NCBI GenBank assembly: GCA_905204225.1
Contig: CAJKZK010000016.1
Span: 1 to 21,068, forward strand
Origin: an uncultured Bacillota bacterium
GTDB taxonomy: Bacteria > Bacillota_I > Bacilli_A > RFN20 > CAG-449
Direction of reading: 5' to 3'
Length of the DNA stretch: 21,068 nt
This document shows, one piece after another, positions 1 through 7,826 of the stretch. How positions within the stretch are numbered: the first letter of the stretch is position 1; each line of letters begins with the position of its first letter. The notes under the pieces were generated by a model, which ran no database searches, was not told the DNA's origin, and saw only the letters and a program-made list of their open reading frames with translations. Both the position numbers and the translations under genes were made by a program.

Positions 1-59
1 TTATACTTCTTTTTGTTAAATAAAAAAAATTTATGTAAATTATTGTTGAGGTAGATATA

Positions 60-716
60 ATGTATAAAATTATTGATATAAATAAATGGAGTAGAAAAAA
101 ACAATATTTGTGGTTTTCTACATTCTCTAATCCAGATTATGGCTTTAATATAGATGTTGATGTAACAAATATTGTTAATTATTCCAAAGAAACTAAAACA
201 TCTTTTTTTATTAATTTTCTTTTTATAGTTATGAACGCTTTAAATAATGTAGAAGAATTAAGATTAAGAATCGTAAATAACGAAGTAAGATTATATGATG
301 ATATAAATCCAACTTATACTGTTTTAACTAAAACAAATAATTTTGAAAATTGTCGTTCTAATATGGTATATAATTATCAAGAATTTTATAAAATAAATAA
401 AAAAGTAATTGAAATTGCTAAAAATGAAGAATGTGTTAATGAAGGATACAATAATGAAGATTATAATGTTTATTATATAACTTGTATTCCATGGTTAGAA
501 TATAATAGCATGGTGCATCCATTACCTAATAATAATGTTGAATCATCATCTGTACCTAGAATTTGCTGGAGTAAATATAAATTAGTTAATAATAGATATA
601 TTTTATCTTTTAATTTAACTGTTTCTCATGTTTTAGTAGATGGTTTTCCTTGTTCAAAAGCTTTAAACAATGTTAAGGAATATAGCCTTAATTGCTTAAA
701 ATATTTTATTAATTAG
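60..716 (+). CDS. chloramphenicol acetyltransferase (CAT) family protein
   Basis: This 218-residue protein is about the usual CAT length. It follows the CAT layout: an N-terminal DINKWSRK segment (residues 6-13), a YTVL strand (86-89), an IPWLEYNS segment (143-150) like the family's PW-FTS region, and a C-terminal catalytic motif SHVLVDG (189-195). His190 would be the general base that takes the proton from the acceptor hydroxyl, with Asp194 as its structural partner. The family normally reads HHxxxDG; here the first His is Ser, while the catalytic second His is kept. Family members transfer acetyl from acetyl-CoA to chloramphenicol, but many CAT-like proteins act on unknown alcohols, so resistance is not shown. 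The start is supported by GAGG eight bases upstream. It stands alone and converges on the phosphate operon, with a shared terminator between them. Confidence 0.85.
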   Translation: MYKIIDINKWSRKKQYLWFSTFSNPDYGFNIDVDVTNIVNYSKETKTSFFINFLFIVMNALNNVEELRLRIVNNEVRLYDDINPTYTVLTKTNNFENCRSNMVYNYQEFYKINKKVIEIAKNEECVNEGYNNEDYNVYYITCIPWLEYNSMVHPLPNNNVESSSVPRICWSKYKLVNNRYILSFNLTVSHVLVDGFPCSKALNNVKEYSLNCLKYFIN

Positions 717-755
717 AAAATTATAATTTGTAATATGTAGATTAATATCATTAAT

Positions 756-794
756 AAAAATAGAATAGATACTTAAAATATTTATTCTATTTTT
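756..794. terminator. bidirectional intrinsic terminator
   Basis: A perfect 12-bp inverted repeat, AAAAATAGAATA at 756-767 and TATTCTATTTTT at 783-794, encloses a 15-base loop. The A/T ends of the stem give a U-run in either direction. It sits between the convergent CAT-like gene and the histidine kinase, so it can end both transcripts. Confidence 0.75.
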
Positions 795-824
795 GATTAT
801 TTATATATTAATTCATTAAAATAA

Positions 825-2489
825 TTATTTATTTTTTTCAATATTAGGAAAAACTAAAGTGATTGATGTTCCTTTATTTAATTTAGAATCTAGTTTTAAT
901 TTAATGTTATATTTTAAACAAATATGTTTAACAATAGATAATCCTAGACCAGTACCTTGATCACTTGCACGATTTTTATCAACTTGATAAAATCTTTCAA
1001 ATACTCTTTCTTGGTTTGCTTTAGAAATGCCAATACCAGTATCTTTAATAATGAAAGAATTATCATCTTTATTAATATTAATATCAATTTTACCCTTTTC
1101 AATATTATATTTTATTGCATTATCAATTAAATTTGAAATTAAATGAATTAAATCTTTTTGAGGTATTTTAACATTTAAATCATTTAAAGAAGTGCTTAAA
1201 TTAATATGTTTATCTTCTAATTTTAAAGTATAAGAATTTATAATATTTTGAGTTATATCTTTTAAATTATTAACTTCATTATTAATTATTTTTTCGCTTT
1301 CTAGAGAAGATAATTCTAACATATCAATTACCATTTGATTCATTCTTTTAGCTTCATATAAAGTTCTTTTACTTGCATCGATAATTTCTTCATTAGTATC
1401 TATAATACCTTCAGAAATCATTTGTTGATAACCAATAATTGTAGTAAGTGGACTTTTTAATTCATGAGAAGCATTAGCAAAGAAATCTTGCTTAGCTTTT
1501 TGTAATTGATATTGATCAGTTATATCATAAAATAAAATTGAAACACCATTTTTATTTTTACCATTTTCTTGATAATGTAATGGAGAAATTTGATAAATAA
1601 AAGCTTTATTATCTTGAATTATTTGTTCTTCATGAGTTTTATGTTCTTTTAAAGTGTTATTAATTGCATTTTGAATTTGTAAAGATCTAATATAATATAA
1701 ATAATTTTTTTCATTATTATACGCTAATAATTTCTTAGCTATTTTATTAATTAAAATAGTATTTAATTTATCATCGAGAAGAATAAATCCTTGATTTAAA
1801 TTATCTATAATAGCTATAGTTTTATCTTTTTCTTCTTGAATATTATAAATTTTTTGATTAATTAAGAATTGAACATCATCGATTTGATGAGATAAAAAAT
1901 CAATATCAGAATCATTGACAGGTATATCTTCACCTACAATTGTAGATAATTTTTTTATTTCTTGTTTTAATGGTTCCATTGATTGATTAATAATATTGAT
2001 TGAAATAAAAATAGTTAAAACGCATATAATTACTAAAGTAAGAGTGCCATAAATAAGTAATTGTTGAACAATAGAATTAACACTATTTTCTGGTAGAGCA
2101 ATTCGAATATAAGTATTTGAATCTTCTGCTGCTACATAATACATTGAAATATTTAATGTAGTAGAATAACGACACGTTACTTGTCCTAAAGACGTAATTT
2201 CTTGCCTTGATAAATGATTTTCTTCTGTGTTTTTTTCTGTATCAAAAATCACTTTACCTGTTTTATCAATAATAGTAATTCTTATATCTTTATTATTAGA
2301 AAAATAAGATGTTAATTTGTCTTGGTTACTTCCATCATAAATATTACAAGCTATATTTAAATATGATTTAATTTGTGAAGATGTTCTTTTAAAATTAGAT
2401 TCACTAACAATAAAACAAGAAATAAATAAAAGAGCAATCATTGAAAAGAAAACTACTAAAATATTAGATATTATTAAACGTTTTTTCAT
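825..2489 (-). CDS. phoR: PhoR-type sensor histidine kinase
   Basis: This 554-residue membrane kinase probably autophosphorylates in response to phosphate limitation through the Pst/PhoU system and passes phosphate to the regulator encoded just upstream. TM1 is at about 7-28, an extracytoplasmic domain spans about 29-143, and TM2 lies at about 144-166. A short linker and coiled stretch follow, then a PAS-like domain (about 222-325). The HisKA H-box SHELKSP is at 341-347 with phospho-acceptor His342. The ATPase part has the N-box NLIDNAIKYN (453-462), DTGIGIS (483-489) and GTGLGLSIVKH (512-522), so every catalytic box is intact. Its ATG overlaps the regulator's TGA by four bases (ATGA), which implies translational coupling. 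It is the last gene of the phosphate operon. The PhoR assignment rests mainly on this position. Confidence 0.9.
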   Translation of the reverse strand: MKKRLIISNILVVFFSMIALLFISCFIVSESNFKRTSSQIKSYLNIACNIYDGSNQDKLTSYFSNNKDIRITIIDKTGKVIFDTEKNTEENHLSRQEITSLGQVTCRYSTTLNISMYYVAAEDSNTYIRIALPENSVNSIVQQLLIYGTLTLVIICVLTIFISINIINQSMEPLKQEIKKLSTIVGEDIPVNDSDIDFLSHQIDDVQFLINQKIYNIQEEKDKTIAIIDNLNQGFILLDDKLNTILINKIAKKLLAYNNEKNYLYYIRSLQIQNAINNTLKEHKTHEEQIIQDNKAFIYQISPLHYQENGKNKNGVSILFYDITDQYQLQKAKQDFFANASHELKSPLTTIIGYQQMISEGIIDTNEEIIDASKRTLYEAKRMNQMVIDMLELSSLESEKIINNEVNNLKDITQNIINSYTLKLEDKHINLSTSLNDLNVKIPQKDLIHLISNLIDNAIKYNIEKGKIDININKDDNSFIIKDTGIGISKANQERVFERFYQVDKNRASDQGTGLGLSIVKHICLKYNIKLKLDSKLNKGTSITLVFPNIEKNK

Positions 2490-3160
2490 ATACCTATTTT
2501 ATATCCTATTCCGTAAATTGTTTGAATAATAGAGCCATCATTATCGTTTAGTTTTGCTCTTAAACTTTTAATGTGAACATCGATTGTTCTTGATTCATAA
2601 TCAGAATTATTATCGCCCCATAAAAATGTTAATAAATCATCTCTAGAAACAGCTTGCCCTTTTCTTTGTAATAAATAAGTAAGGATATCAAATTCTTTAT
2701 TAGTACAAACAACTTCTTTATTATCTAGAAAAACTAAATGTTTTTGTAAATCTACTTTTAAATTATTATAGATTAAAATATTTTTGTTTTGATGTCTTCT
2801 TAATCTAGCATTAACTCTTGACATTAATTCAAGTAAATCAAATGGTTTTTCTAAATAATCATCAGCACCTAAATCTAATCCTTCTACTTTATCCATTAAC
2901 ATTCTTTTAGCAGAGATAATAATAATTTCCACTTCATTATTTTCAATATCATTTCTAATAAATTTAATAATATCATTACCATTCATATCTGGAAGCATTA
3001 AATCAAGTAAAACTAAATCTGGTTTTTGTTTATTAAAAGCATTTATAAAACTTTTACCATCTTGAAAAGAATAAACTTGATATCCTTGTTTGGTTAATGT
3101 TTTATTAATAATTCTTGCAATATCTAAATCATCTTCAACAGAATAAATAATTGACCCCAT
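2486..3160 (-). CDS. phoP: PhoP/PhoB-type OmpR-family response regulator
   Basis: This 224-residue, two-domain transcription factor has a receiver domain (about 3-118) with the acidic pair E9/D10, phospho-acceptor Asp53 in LLDLMLPD, Ser83 and Lys105 (KPF). The winged-helix DNA-binding domain (about 130-224) carries RTIDVHIKSLRAKL and the closing GIGYKIG hairpin. It probably binds the TTTACA hexamers upstream of pstS when phosphorylated. GGAG lies four bases upstream of the start. The gene begins eight bases after phoU and ends in TGA, overlapping the kinase start. That TGA is direct evidence against the mycoplasma code, because a readthrough would fuse two ordinary proteins. The phoP/phoB name follows from the operon context. 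Confidence 0.92.
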   Translation of the reverse strand: MGSIIYSVEDDLDIARIINKTLTKQGYQVYSFQDGKSFINAFNKQKPDLVLLDLMLPDMNGNDIIKFIRNDIENNEVEIIIISAKRMLMDKVEGLDLGADDYLEKPFDLLELMSRVNARLRRHQNKNILIYNNLKVDLQKHLVFLDNKEVVCTNKEFDILTYLLQRKGQAVSRDDLLTFLWGDNNSDYESRTIDVHIKSLRAKLNDNDGSIIQTIYGIGYKIGI

Positions 3161-3168
3161 AACTCTCC

Positions 3169-3810
3169 TTAAAAGATTTGTTTATCTTTATAATAGCCAC
3201 TGAGAATATAAATAACCCATTCAGCAATATTAGATGCATGATCTGCTATTCTCTCTATATATTTTACTACAAGAGTAGTGTATATTGCAAAAGCAGAAGA
3301 AACTTGTTTATTTTCTGCTAAAGAAATTATTTCATTAATTAATTTTTCATATAATTTATCTACTAAATCATCATCTAAAATTACTTGTTGAGCAGCACTT
3401 AAATCTTTTTTAATAAAAGAATCAATAGAGTTATGAACCATATTCATTGCAATATTAATAGCTTTATCTATATCATCAAAATGATGTTTTTCTTCATTAA
3501 TTAATTTTTTTGAAAAAGTATTGATATCTTCAGCATGGTCACCTAATCTTTCAAGATCTGCTACTAATTTAAGAATACCAATAACCATACGCATATCTTT
3601 AGCAAAAAATCTTTCTTTAATTAAAATTGACATGCATACTTCTTCCACTAATCTTTCATGTAAATCAACAATATCATCATTTATTTGTGCGGCAGTATCT
3701 TCATCATATTTTTTATATAATGAGAAAGCTAATGATAAGTTGTTTTCAACCACATCAGCCATTTTAATAATCATTTGATTGAGATTATCTAATTCTTCTT
3801 GTAATTTCAT
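3169..3810 (-). CDS. phoU: PhoU phosphate-signalling accessory protein
   Basis: PhoU is a cytoplasmic protein that links the Pst transporter to the sensor kinase and damps the Pho response when phosphate is plentiful. The 213-residue product has two similar three-helix halves, each with the family's metal-site motif: ERLGDHAEDI (87-96) and ERIADHASNIAEW (186-198). An open frame extends upstream to 3930, but that would overlap pstB by 119 bases and add 40 residues unlike PhoU. The ATG at 3810 is preferred because it gives normal PhoU length, begins MKLQEELDNL, lies one base after the pstB stop and has AGGAAGG ten bases upstream. It is fifth in the phosphate operon. Confidence 0.92.
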   Translation of the reverse strand: MKLQEELDNLNQMIIKMADVVENNLSLAFSLYKKYDEDTAAQINDDIVDLHERLVEEVCMSILIKERFFAKDMRMVIGILKLVADLERLGDHAEDINTFSKKLINEEKHHFDDIDKAINIAMNMVHNSIDSFIKKDLSAAQQVILDDDLVDKLYEKLINEIISLAENKQVSSAFAIYTTLVVKYIERIADHASNIAEWVIYILSGYYKDKQIF

Positions 3811-3811
3811 T

Positions 3812-4561
3812 TTAACCAAACCTTCCTGTAATATAATCTTCTGTTTTTTTATTTTGTGGATCTTTAAATAATTTTTCTGTTGGAGCGTATTCAATAATTT
3901 CACCAAGCATAAAGAAAGCTGTATAATCACTAATTCTTGTAGCTTGTTGCATATTATGAGTAACGATAATTATTGTAAAATCTTTTTTTAAATCTTCCAT
4001 TAATTCTTCTATTTTTAATGTAGCAATTGGATCAAGAGCAGATGTGGGTTCATCCATTAAAATTACTTTTGGATTCATGGCTATACATCTAGCAATACAT
4101 AATCTTTGCTGCTGACCTCCTGATAAACTTAAAGCAGAATCTTTTAAACGATCACTTACTTCATCATATAAAGCAGCTTTTTTTAATGATTCAACAACAA
4201 TTTTTGTTAAAGTAGCTTTGTTTTTAATGCCTTGACATCTAGGACCATAAGCAACATTATCGAATATTGACATTGGAAAAGGGTTAGGATTTTGGAAAAC
4301 CATGCCTACTTCGGTTCTTAATTCAATTGGATTCATTTGTTTAATATCTTTTTCTTCATATGATATTAAACCTGTTATTTTACATTCGTCAATTAAGTCA
4401 TTCATTCTATCAAAACATCTTAATAATGTTGATTTACCACATCCAGAAGGACCAATAAACGCAGTAACTTTATTTTTATAAATATCAATATTGATATTTT
4501 TCAGAGCATGTTTTTCTCCATAATATAAATCTAAATTTTCAACTTTAAATACTGTATCCAT
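3812..4561 (-). CDS. pstB: phosphate ABC transporter ATP-binding protein PstB
   Basis: This is the ATPase that powers high-affinity phosphate import. The 249-residue protein is the usual PstB length and has every nucleotide-binding motif: Walker A GPSGCGKST (37-45), Q-loop Gln90, signature LSGGQQQR (146-153), Walker B ending LMDE (168-171, catalytic Glu171) and H-loop His202. The segment VFQNPNPFPMSIFDNV (88-103) is typical of PstB. Its ATG shares one base with the pstA stop (TAATG), and phoU follows after a single base. Such tight packing suggests coupled translation of transporter and regulators. Confidence 0.97.
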   Translation of the reverse strand: MDTVFKVENLDLYYGEKHALKNINIDIYKNKVTAFIGPSGCGKSTLLRCFDRMNDLIDECKITGLISYEEKDIKQMNPIELRTEVGMVFQNPNPFPMSIFDNVAYGPRCQGIKNKATLTKIVVESLKKAALYDEVSDRLKDSALSLSGGQQQRLCIARCIAMNPKVILMDEPTSALDPIATLKIEELMEDLKKDFTIIIVTHNMQQATRISDYTAFFMLGEIIEYAPTEKLFKDPQNKKTEDYITGRFG

Positions 4562-5766
4562 TATTTCTTTACCTCAAATTTATTTAATTTTCTACTTATT
4601 AATTTAACTAAAATGTTCAATACTAAAACTATTATTAATATAATGATTGCTATAGCGCAAGCTTGAGCATAATTTGGATTTTCTCCTGCCATTACTGACC
4701 ACATATGAACTGCTAAAGATGTAGAATTTTGATTTATAGATACTGTATCTTTGATTGCAGTTCCCATAACATAAATTAAAGCGGCTGATTCACCAATAAT
4801 TCTACCAATAGATAATAAAGTAGCAGTTAATATACCACCTAAAGCATTAGGAATAACAACTTTAAATATTGTTTGAGTTTTACTAGCACCTAAAGCTAAA
4901 GATGCATTTCTATATGATTGAGGAATTGTATGAATTGCTTCTTCAGTTGTTCTAATAATAATTGGTAATAACATTATTGCCATTGTAAACGCTCCAGCAG
5001 CTACACTTGTTCCTGAAGAATGAATAGTAGCGTTCATAAAAGGAATAAATATTAACATGCCTACTAAACCAAATATAACACTTGGAATACCACTTGACAT
5101 ATCAATCATAGCCCTAATAATAGTAGTTAGTTTATTATTTTTAGCATATTCTGCTAAATATATTGCCCCGCCAATTCCTAATGGTAATGAAATTATTAAG
5201 GTTAAAAATATTAATAATAAAGTAGTTAATAATGAGCCTCTAATACCACCACCACTAGTAGTAATTTGCATATCAGTAATACTAACACCTTTATTAATTT
5301 GATTAATCATTTTTTCTGCTTTATATTTACTAATAGAAATTATCATATTATCTTCTTCATCTAAAAGAATAATTTTAGTAACAATATAACCTTTTTTTAA
5401 AGAAAATGGAGAAGCAGTTGTTTGATCTTTTAATCCTCTTAAACAAGAATTTTCATCTATATAACTAACATAAACAACATTTTCACCAGCATTATTAGTG
5501 CCATCTTGTAAAGCTATTCCCCATCTAGTAGAATAGTAACTATTCTCAATATTTTTTTCTTCTAAATTAGTAACATTTTTTTCTTCATAAGCTAAATTGT
5601 ATACTTCTTGATGATAATCACCTGTAATCATGTCAAATGATAATGTTGTAGCGCCTTTAGAAAAGATAAAAACAAAAATTGCTACTAATATTAAAATACC
5701 AAAACTTGAAAAGATATAAGTAATAGATTGTAAAATAATATCTTTAATTTTTCTTTTATTTTGCAT
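4561..5766 (-). CDS. pstA: phosphate ABC transporter permease PstA, with enlarged external domain
   Basis: This is one of the two membrane subunits of the phosphate importer. The first membrane helix is at about 17-36. The permease core begins near GGGIRGSLL (172-180), with further helices to about 391. The cytoplasmic EAA loop that contacts PstB contains SYRNASLALGASKTQT (284-299), and GRIIGESAAL (321-330) matches the family. The protein is 401 residues, longer than the 280-300 usual for PstA, because about 135 residues (roughly 37-172) lie between TM1 and the core. This stretch is hydrophilic, without membrane helices, and should face outward. It includes YYSTRWGIALQDGTNNAGE (78-95 region). 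The start overlaps pstC by 11 bases. The core assignment is firm; the role of the extra domain is unknown. Confidence 0.93.
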   Translation of the reverse strand: MQNKRKIKDIILQSITYIFSSFGILILVAIFVFIFSKGATTLSFDMITGDYHQEVYNLAYEEKNVTNLEEKNIENSYYSTRWGIALQDGTNNAGENVVYVSYIDENSCLRGLKDQTTASPFSLKKGYIVTKIILLDEEDNMIISISKYKAEKMINQINKGVSITDMQITTSGGGIRGSLLTTLLLIFLTLIISLPLGIGGAIYLAEYAKNNKLTTIIRAMIDMSSGIPSVIFGLVGMLIFIPFMNATIHSSGTSVAAGAFTMAIMLLPIIIRTTEEAIHTIPQSYRNASLALGASKTQTIFKVVIPNALGGILTATLLSIGRIIGESAALIYVMGTAIKDTVSINQNSTSLAVHMWSVMAGENPNYAQACAIAIIILIIVLVLNILVKLISRKLNKFEVKK

Positions 5767-6715
5767 AATTGTTACCTACCTTTTGTTTTATAAAGTTTAA
5801 CAATAAATTAGTAATTAAAATAATAATAATTAAAATAACTCCAACACTAAATCTTATATCATAAGAAAGACCACTTGTTTCTTGCATATTCGCTAACATA
5901 GTAGAAGTTAAAGTCCTAGTAATATCAAACAAATTAAATGTAGGACCATAATTAGCGTTTCCTGCTACCATAGTTACTGCAGTAGCTTCTCCTAATGCTC
6001 TACCAACTCCTAAAATAATTCCAGAGAATATACCAGATTTAGCACTAGTTAAAACGACTTTAAAATTTGTTTGAGTTTTACTAGCACCTAATGCTAATGA
6101 ACCTTTAATAAAATCTTCTTTAACAGATTTAATACTAGTAATACTAATCATAGTAATAGTAGGTATAATCATAATAGCTAAAACTAAAACTGTTGCTAAA
6201 GTAGAAACGCCTCCGGCACTTTGATAATGGAATAATGAAGCTAAATTTTTAACTAATTGAGTAATAATACCTGCTCCAAAAACACCATAAATAATTGAAG
6301 GAATACTAGCTAATAATTCAATAACATAATTTAAAACTGTACCTATTTTTTTGGGAGCAATTCTAACAATAAATAAAGCAGTTAATACAGAAATTGGTAT
6401 AGCAATTAATAAACTTAAAAATGTGACATATAATGTATTTATTATGATAAAACCTACGCCATATTCATAAGGTTTTGCTTCCCAAGATAAACCCACTAAA
6501 AAATTCCAAAAATTAACTGTATATTGCTTATCATTAATTAAATATGTTGTAGCAAATGGCTTAATTCCTTCAAACAAAATAAATATTACTACAACTACAA
6601 TAACTGATGCACAAATAAGAGCAATAAGCGTAAAAACCACTTTAACAATTTGGTCTAAAGTGGTCTTATTTTTAATCTTATTTTGTGATATTTTTACTTG
6701 ATTATTTGACTCCAT
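5756..6715 (-). CDS. pstC: phosphate ABC transporter permease PstC
   Basis: This is the partner permease of PstA in the phosphate importer. The 319-residue protein has a cytoplasmic N-terminus, TM1 at about 26-49, a short external loop (about 50-85) and five more predicted helices. The EAA-type loop includes VKEDFIKGSLALGASKTQT (198-216), and GRALGEATAV (238-247) is typical of PstC. It starts inside the end of pstS (22-base overlap), and AGGA lies 11 bases upstream of the ATG. It in turn overlaps pstA by 11 bases. Confidence 0.95.
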   Translation of the reverse strand: MESNNQVKISQNKIKNKTTLDQIVKVVFTLIALICASVIVVVVIFILFEGIKPFATTYLINDKQYTVNFWNFLVGLSWEAKPYEYGVGFIIINTLYVTFLSLLIAIPISVLTALFIVRIAPKKIGTVLNYVIELLASIPSIIYGVFGAGIITQLVKNLASLFHYQSAGGVSTLATVLVLAIMIIPTITMISITSIKSVKEDFIKGSLALGASKTQTNFKVVLTSAKSGIFSGIILGVGRALGEATAVTMVAGNANYGPTFNLFDITRTLTSTMLANMQETSGLSYDIRFSVGVILIIIILITNLLLNFIKQKVGNNYAK

Positions 6716-7659
6716 TTTGTAATGGTTCCTGTATAAATATTTTTAAGATCATCAGCAGTAACATCTTTTAATGGGTTTTTTTGATTTGTTACTGCTACAA
6801 TTGCATCAACACAAATTAATCCAGCTGTATTTTCACTTGCAACTTCAGAAGAATTTAATTCTCTTGATAAGAAACCAACATCTAATTTGCTTGTTGAATC
6901 TTTTTCTTCGCCTTGAGTGAATTTATATGCATCACCTGATCCACCATGGTTATGTTCTGGTTTGAAATTACCACATTTACTAGCAAATTCTTGAGATAAT
7001 GCTTTAGCAATCTTTTCAACGGAAGTTGATCCACCAAATTTAATGGTAATATTTGAATTATCTTTTCCACATATTGGATAATTTGCTTTTATATCATTCC
7101 AACTTTTATCTGTAGAATTAATTTTAACAATACCAGAGTTAGCAATAATTGTTGCTTTAGCTTCTTTTGTTGATAAATAAGCAACATAAGCTTCAACTAT
7201 TTGTTTCTTTTCATCTGAATCGAAATCTACTCTTGTAATGTAATTGAAATTTCTTGTTAATTCATATGATTTAGATAAAACATTTTCTTCTGTTGGTTCA
7301 ACACCATCATATTTTAAGCCATTTAATGATGATTCTTCTAATGATGATAAAGAAATATAACCAATTGAATATTCATCATTTTTAATTTTTAAAACCATAT
7401 CACCATTACCAGAAGTAGTAACAATATCAGTAACTAAACCTTCATTTGATTTAACATTGTTTTTTAAACCAATTTTAGTAAAGAAACCATCTCTTGTTCC
7501 ACTATCGGTGTCACGAGTATAAACTTTGATTTTTTTTGAAGCATCAAAAGCTACTTGATTTGAACTACCTGTACTTTCTAAACTTGATGTTGTATTACCA
7601 CATGCAGTAAAGGTTAATCCTAACATCAAAATAAATAATCCTTTTTGTAATTTTTTCAT
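6694..7659 (-). CDS. pstS: phosphate-binding lipoprotein PstS, lobes in permuted order
   Basis: This is the likely external phosphate receptor for PstCAB, from its position at the head of the operon and its sequence. The 321-residue product has a lipoprotein signal ending FTAC with Cys20 as the lipidation site. The order of its parts is unusual. Residues 43-180 match the second half of ordinary PstS (KIKVYTRDTDSGTR at 43-56, SIGYISLSSL, DGVEPTEENV). Residues 202-321 match the first half (ITIKFGGSTSVEKIAKAL, then the HGGSG loop at 238-242, VGFLSREL, AVTNQKNPLK, IYTGTITKW). Both ligand-loop groups are present, so the fold could still close. The ATG has a perfect AGGAGG (7667-7672) seven bases upstream. 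The PstS family call is firm; the permutation is read by comparison with the family from memory. Confidence 0.9.
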   Translation of the reverse strand: MKKLQKGLFILMLGLTFTACGNTTSSLESTGSSNQVAFDASKKIKVYTRDTDSGTRDGFFTKIGLKNNVKSNEGLVTDIVTTSGNGDMVLKIKNDEYSIGYISLSSLEESSLNGLKYDGVEPTEENVLSKSYELTRNFNYITRVDFDSDEKKQIVEAYVAYLSTKEAKATIIANSGIVKINSTDKSWNDIKANYPICGKDNSNITIKFGGSTSVEKIAKALSQEFASKCGNFKPEHNHGGSGDAYKFTQGEEKDSTSKLDVGFLSRELNSSEVASENTAGLICVDAIVAVTNQKNPLKDVTADDLKNIYTGTITKWSQIIK

Positions 7660-7695
7660 TTTCTTTCCTCCTAGGACACTTTCATAATAAAAAAA

Positions 7696-7748
7696 ATATT
7701 ATTTGTAATCTTTAGTGAAGTTGTAAAAAAATGTAAAGAACTTGTAAA
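7696..7748 (-). promoter_or_regulatory. Pho-box cluster upstream of pstS
   Basis: On the minus strand three exact TTTACA hexamers lie at 7748-7743, 7737-7732 and 7727-7722, spaced 11 and 10 bases, with a weaker ATTACA at 7709-7704. They fit the known Bacillus PhoP hexamer TT(A/C/T)A(C/T)A and its roughly 11-base period, so the operon's own regulator probably activates here. A possible -10 is TAATAT at 7701-7696. No good -35 is seen, as expected for an activator-dependent promoter. The cluster also lies just upstream of the divergent LytTR promoter. Confidence 0.65.
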
Positions 7749-7771
7749 GAATAATACTTTGATAACTTAAA

Positions 7772-7801
7772 TTGACAAAACAGTTGGGGGGGGGGTATAA
7801 T
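7772..7801 (+). promoter_or_regulatory. sigma-A-type promoter with a G10 spacer, driving the LytTR two-component operon
   Basis: A consensus -35 TTGACA at 7772-7777 and a consensus -10 TATAAT at 7796-7801 are separated by 18 bases: AAAACAGTT minus its first A (8 bases), then ten G. The optimum spacing is 17, so the present length is one over. Loss of one G would give 17, and gain or loss of two or more would weaken the promoter. Transcription would start near 7808, which is why the ATG at 7827 rather than 7806 is chosen for the downstream gene. Confidence 0.85.
7786..7795 (+). repeat. homopolymeric G10 tract, probable phase-variation repeat
   Basis: Ten consecutive G lie inside a promoter spacer in a very AT-rich region. 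The next longest G or C run noticed in the window is five. Such tracts slip during replication, and in other bacteria they switch promoters by changing -35/-10 spacing. The exact length may differ between reads. Confidence 0.85.
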
Positions 7802-7826
7802 TTTAATGAAATTATTGAGGTGTTTA

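Noticed and set aside
3521..3778. Plus-strand open frame inside phoU
   Set aside because: Antisense shadow of a clear gene, with no ribosome site or recognisable product.
3811..3930. N-terminal extension of phoU by 40 codons
   Set aside because: It overlaps pstB by 119 bases and lacks PhoU similarity; the ATG at 3810 has a good ribosome site and gives normal length.
5057..5302. Plus-strand open frame inside pstA
   Set aside because: Its hydrophobic look mirrors the membrane helices of pstA on the other strand.
6882..7070. Second minus-strand frame inside pstS
   Set aside because: Out-of-frame overlap with a confident gene; low-complexity product.
7780..7788. ACAGTTGGG as an AgrA-like half-site for autoregulation of the two-component operon
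   Set aside because: No matching half-site 21-22 bases up- or downstream, and half of it is the G tract itself.
7806..7826. Earlier in-frame ATG for the LytTR regulator
   Set aside because: It lies at or before the predicted transcription start and has no ribosome site; GAGG precedes the ATG at 7827.
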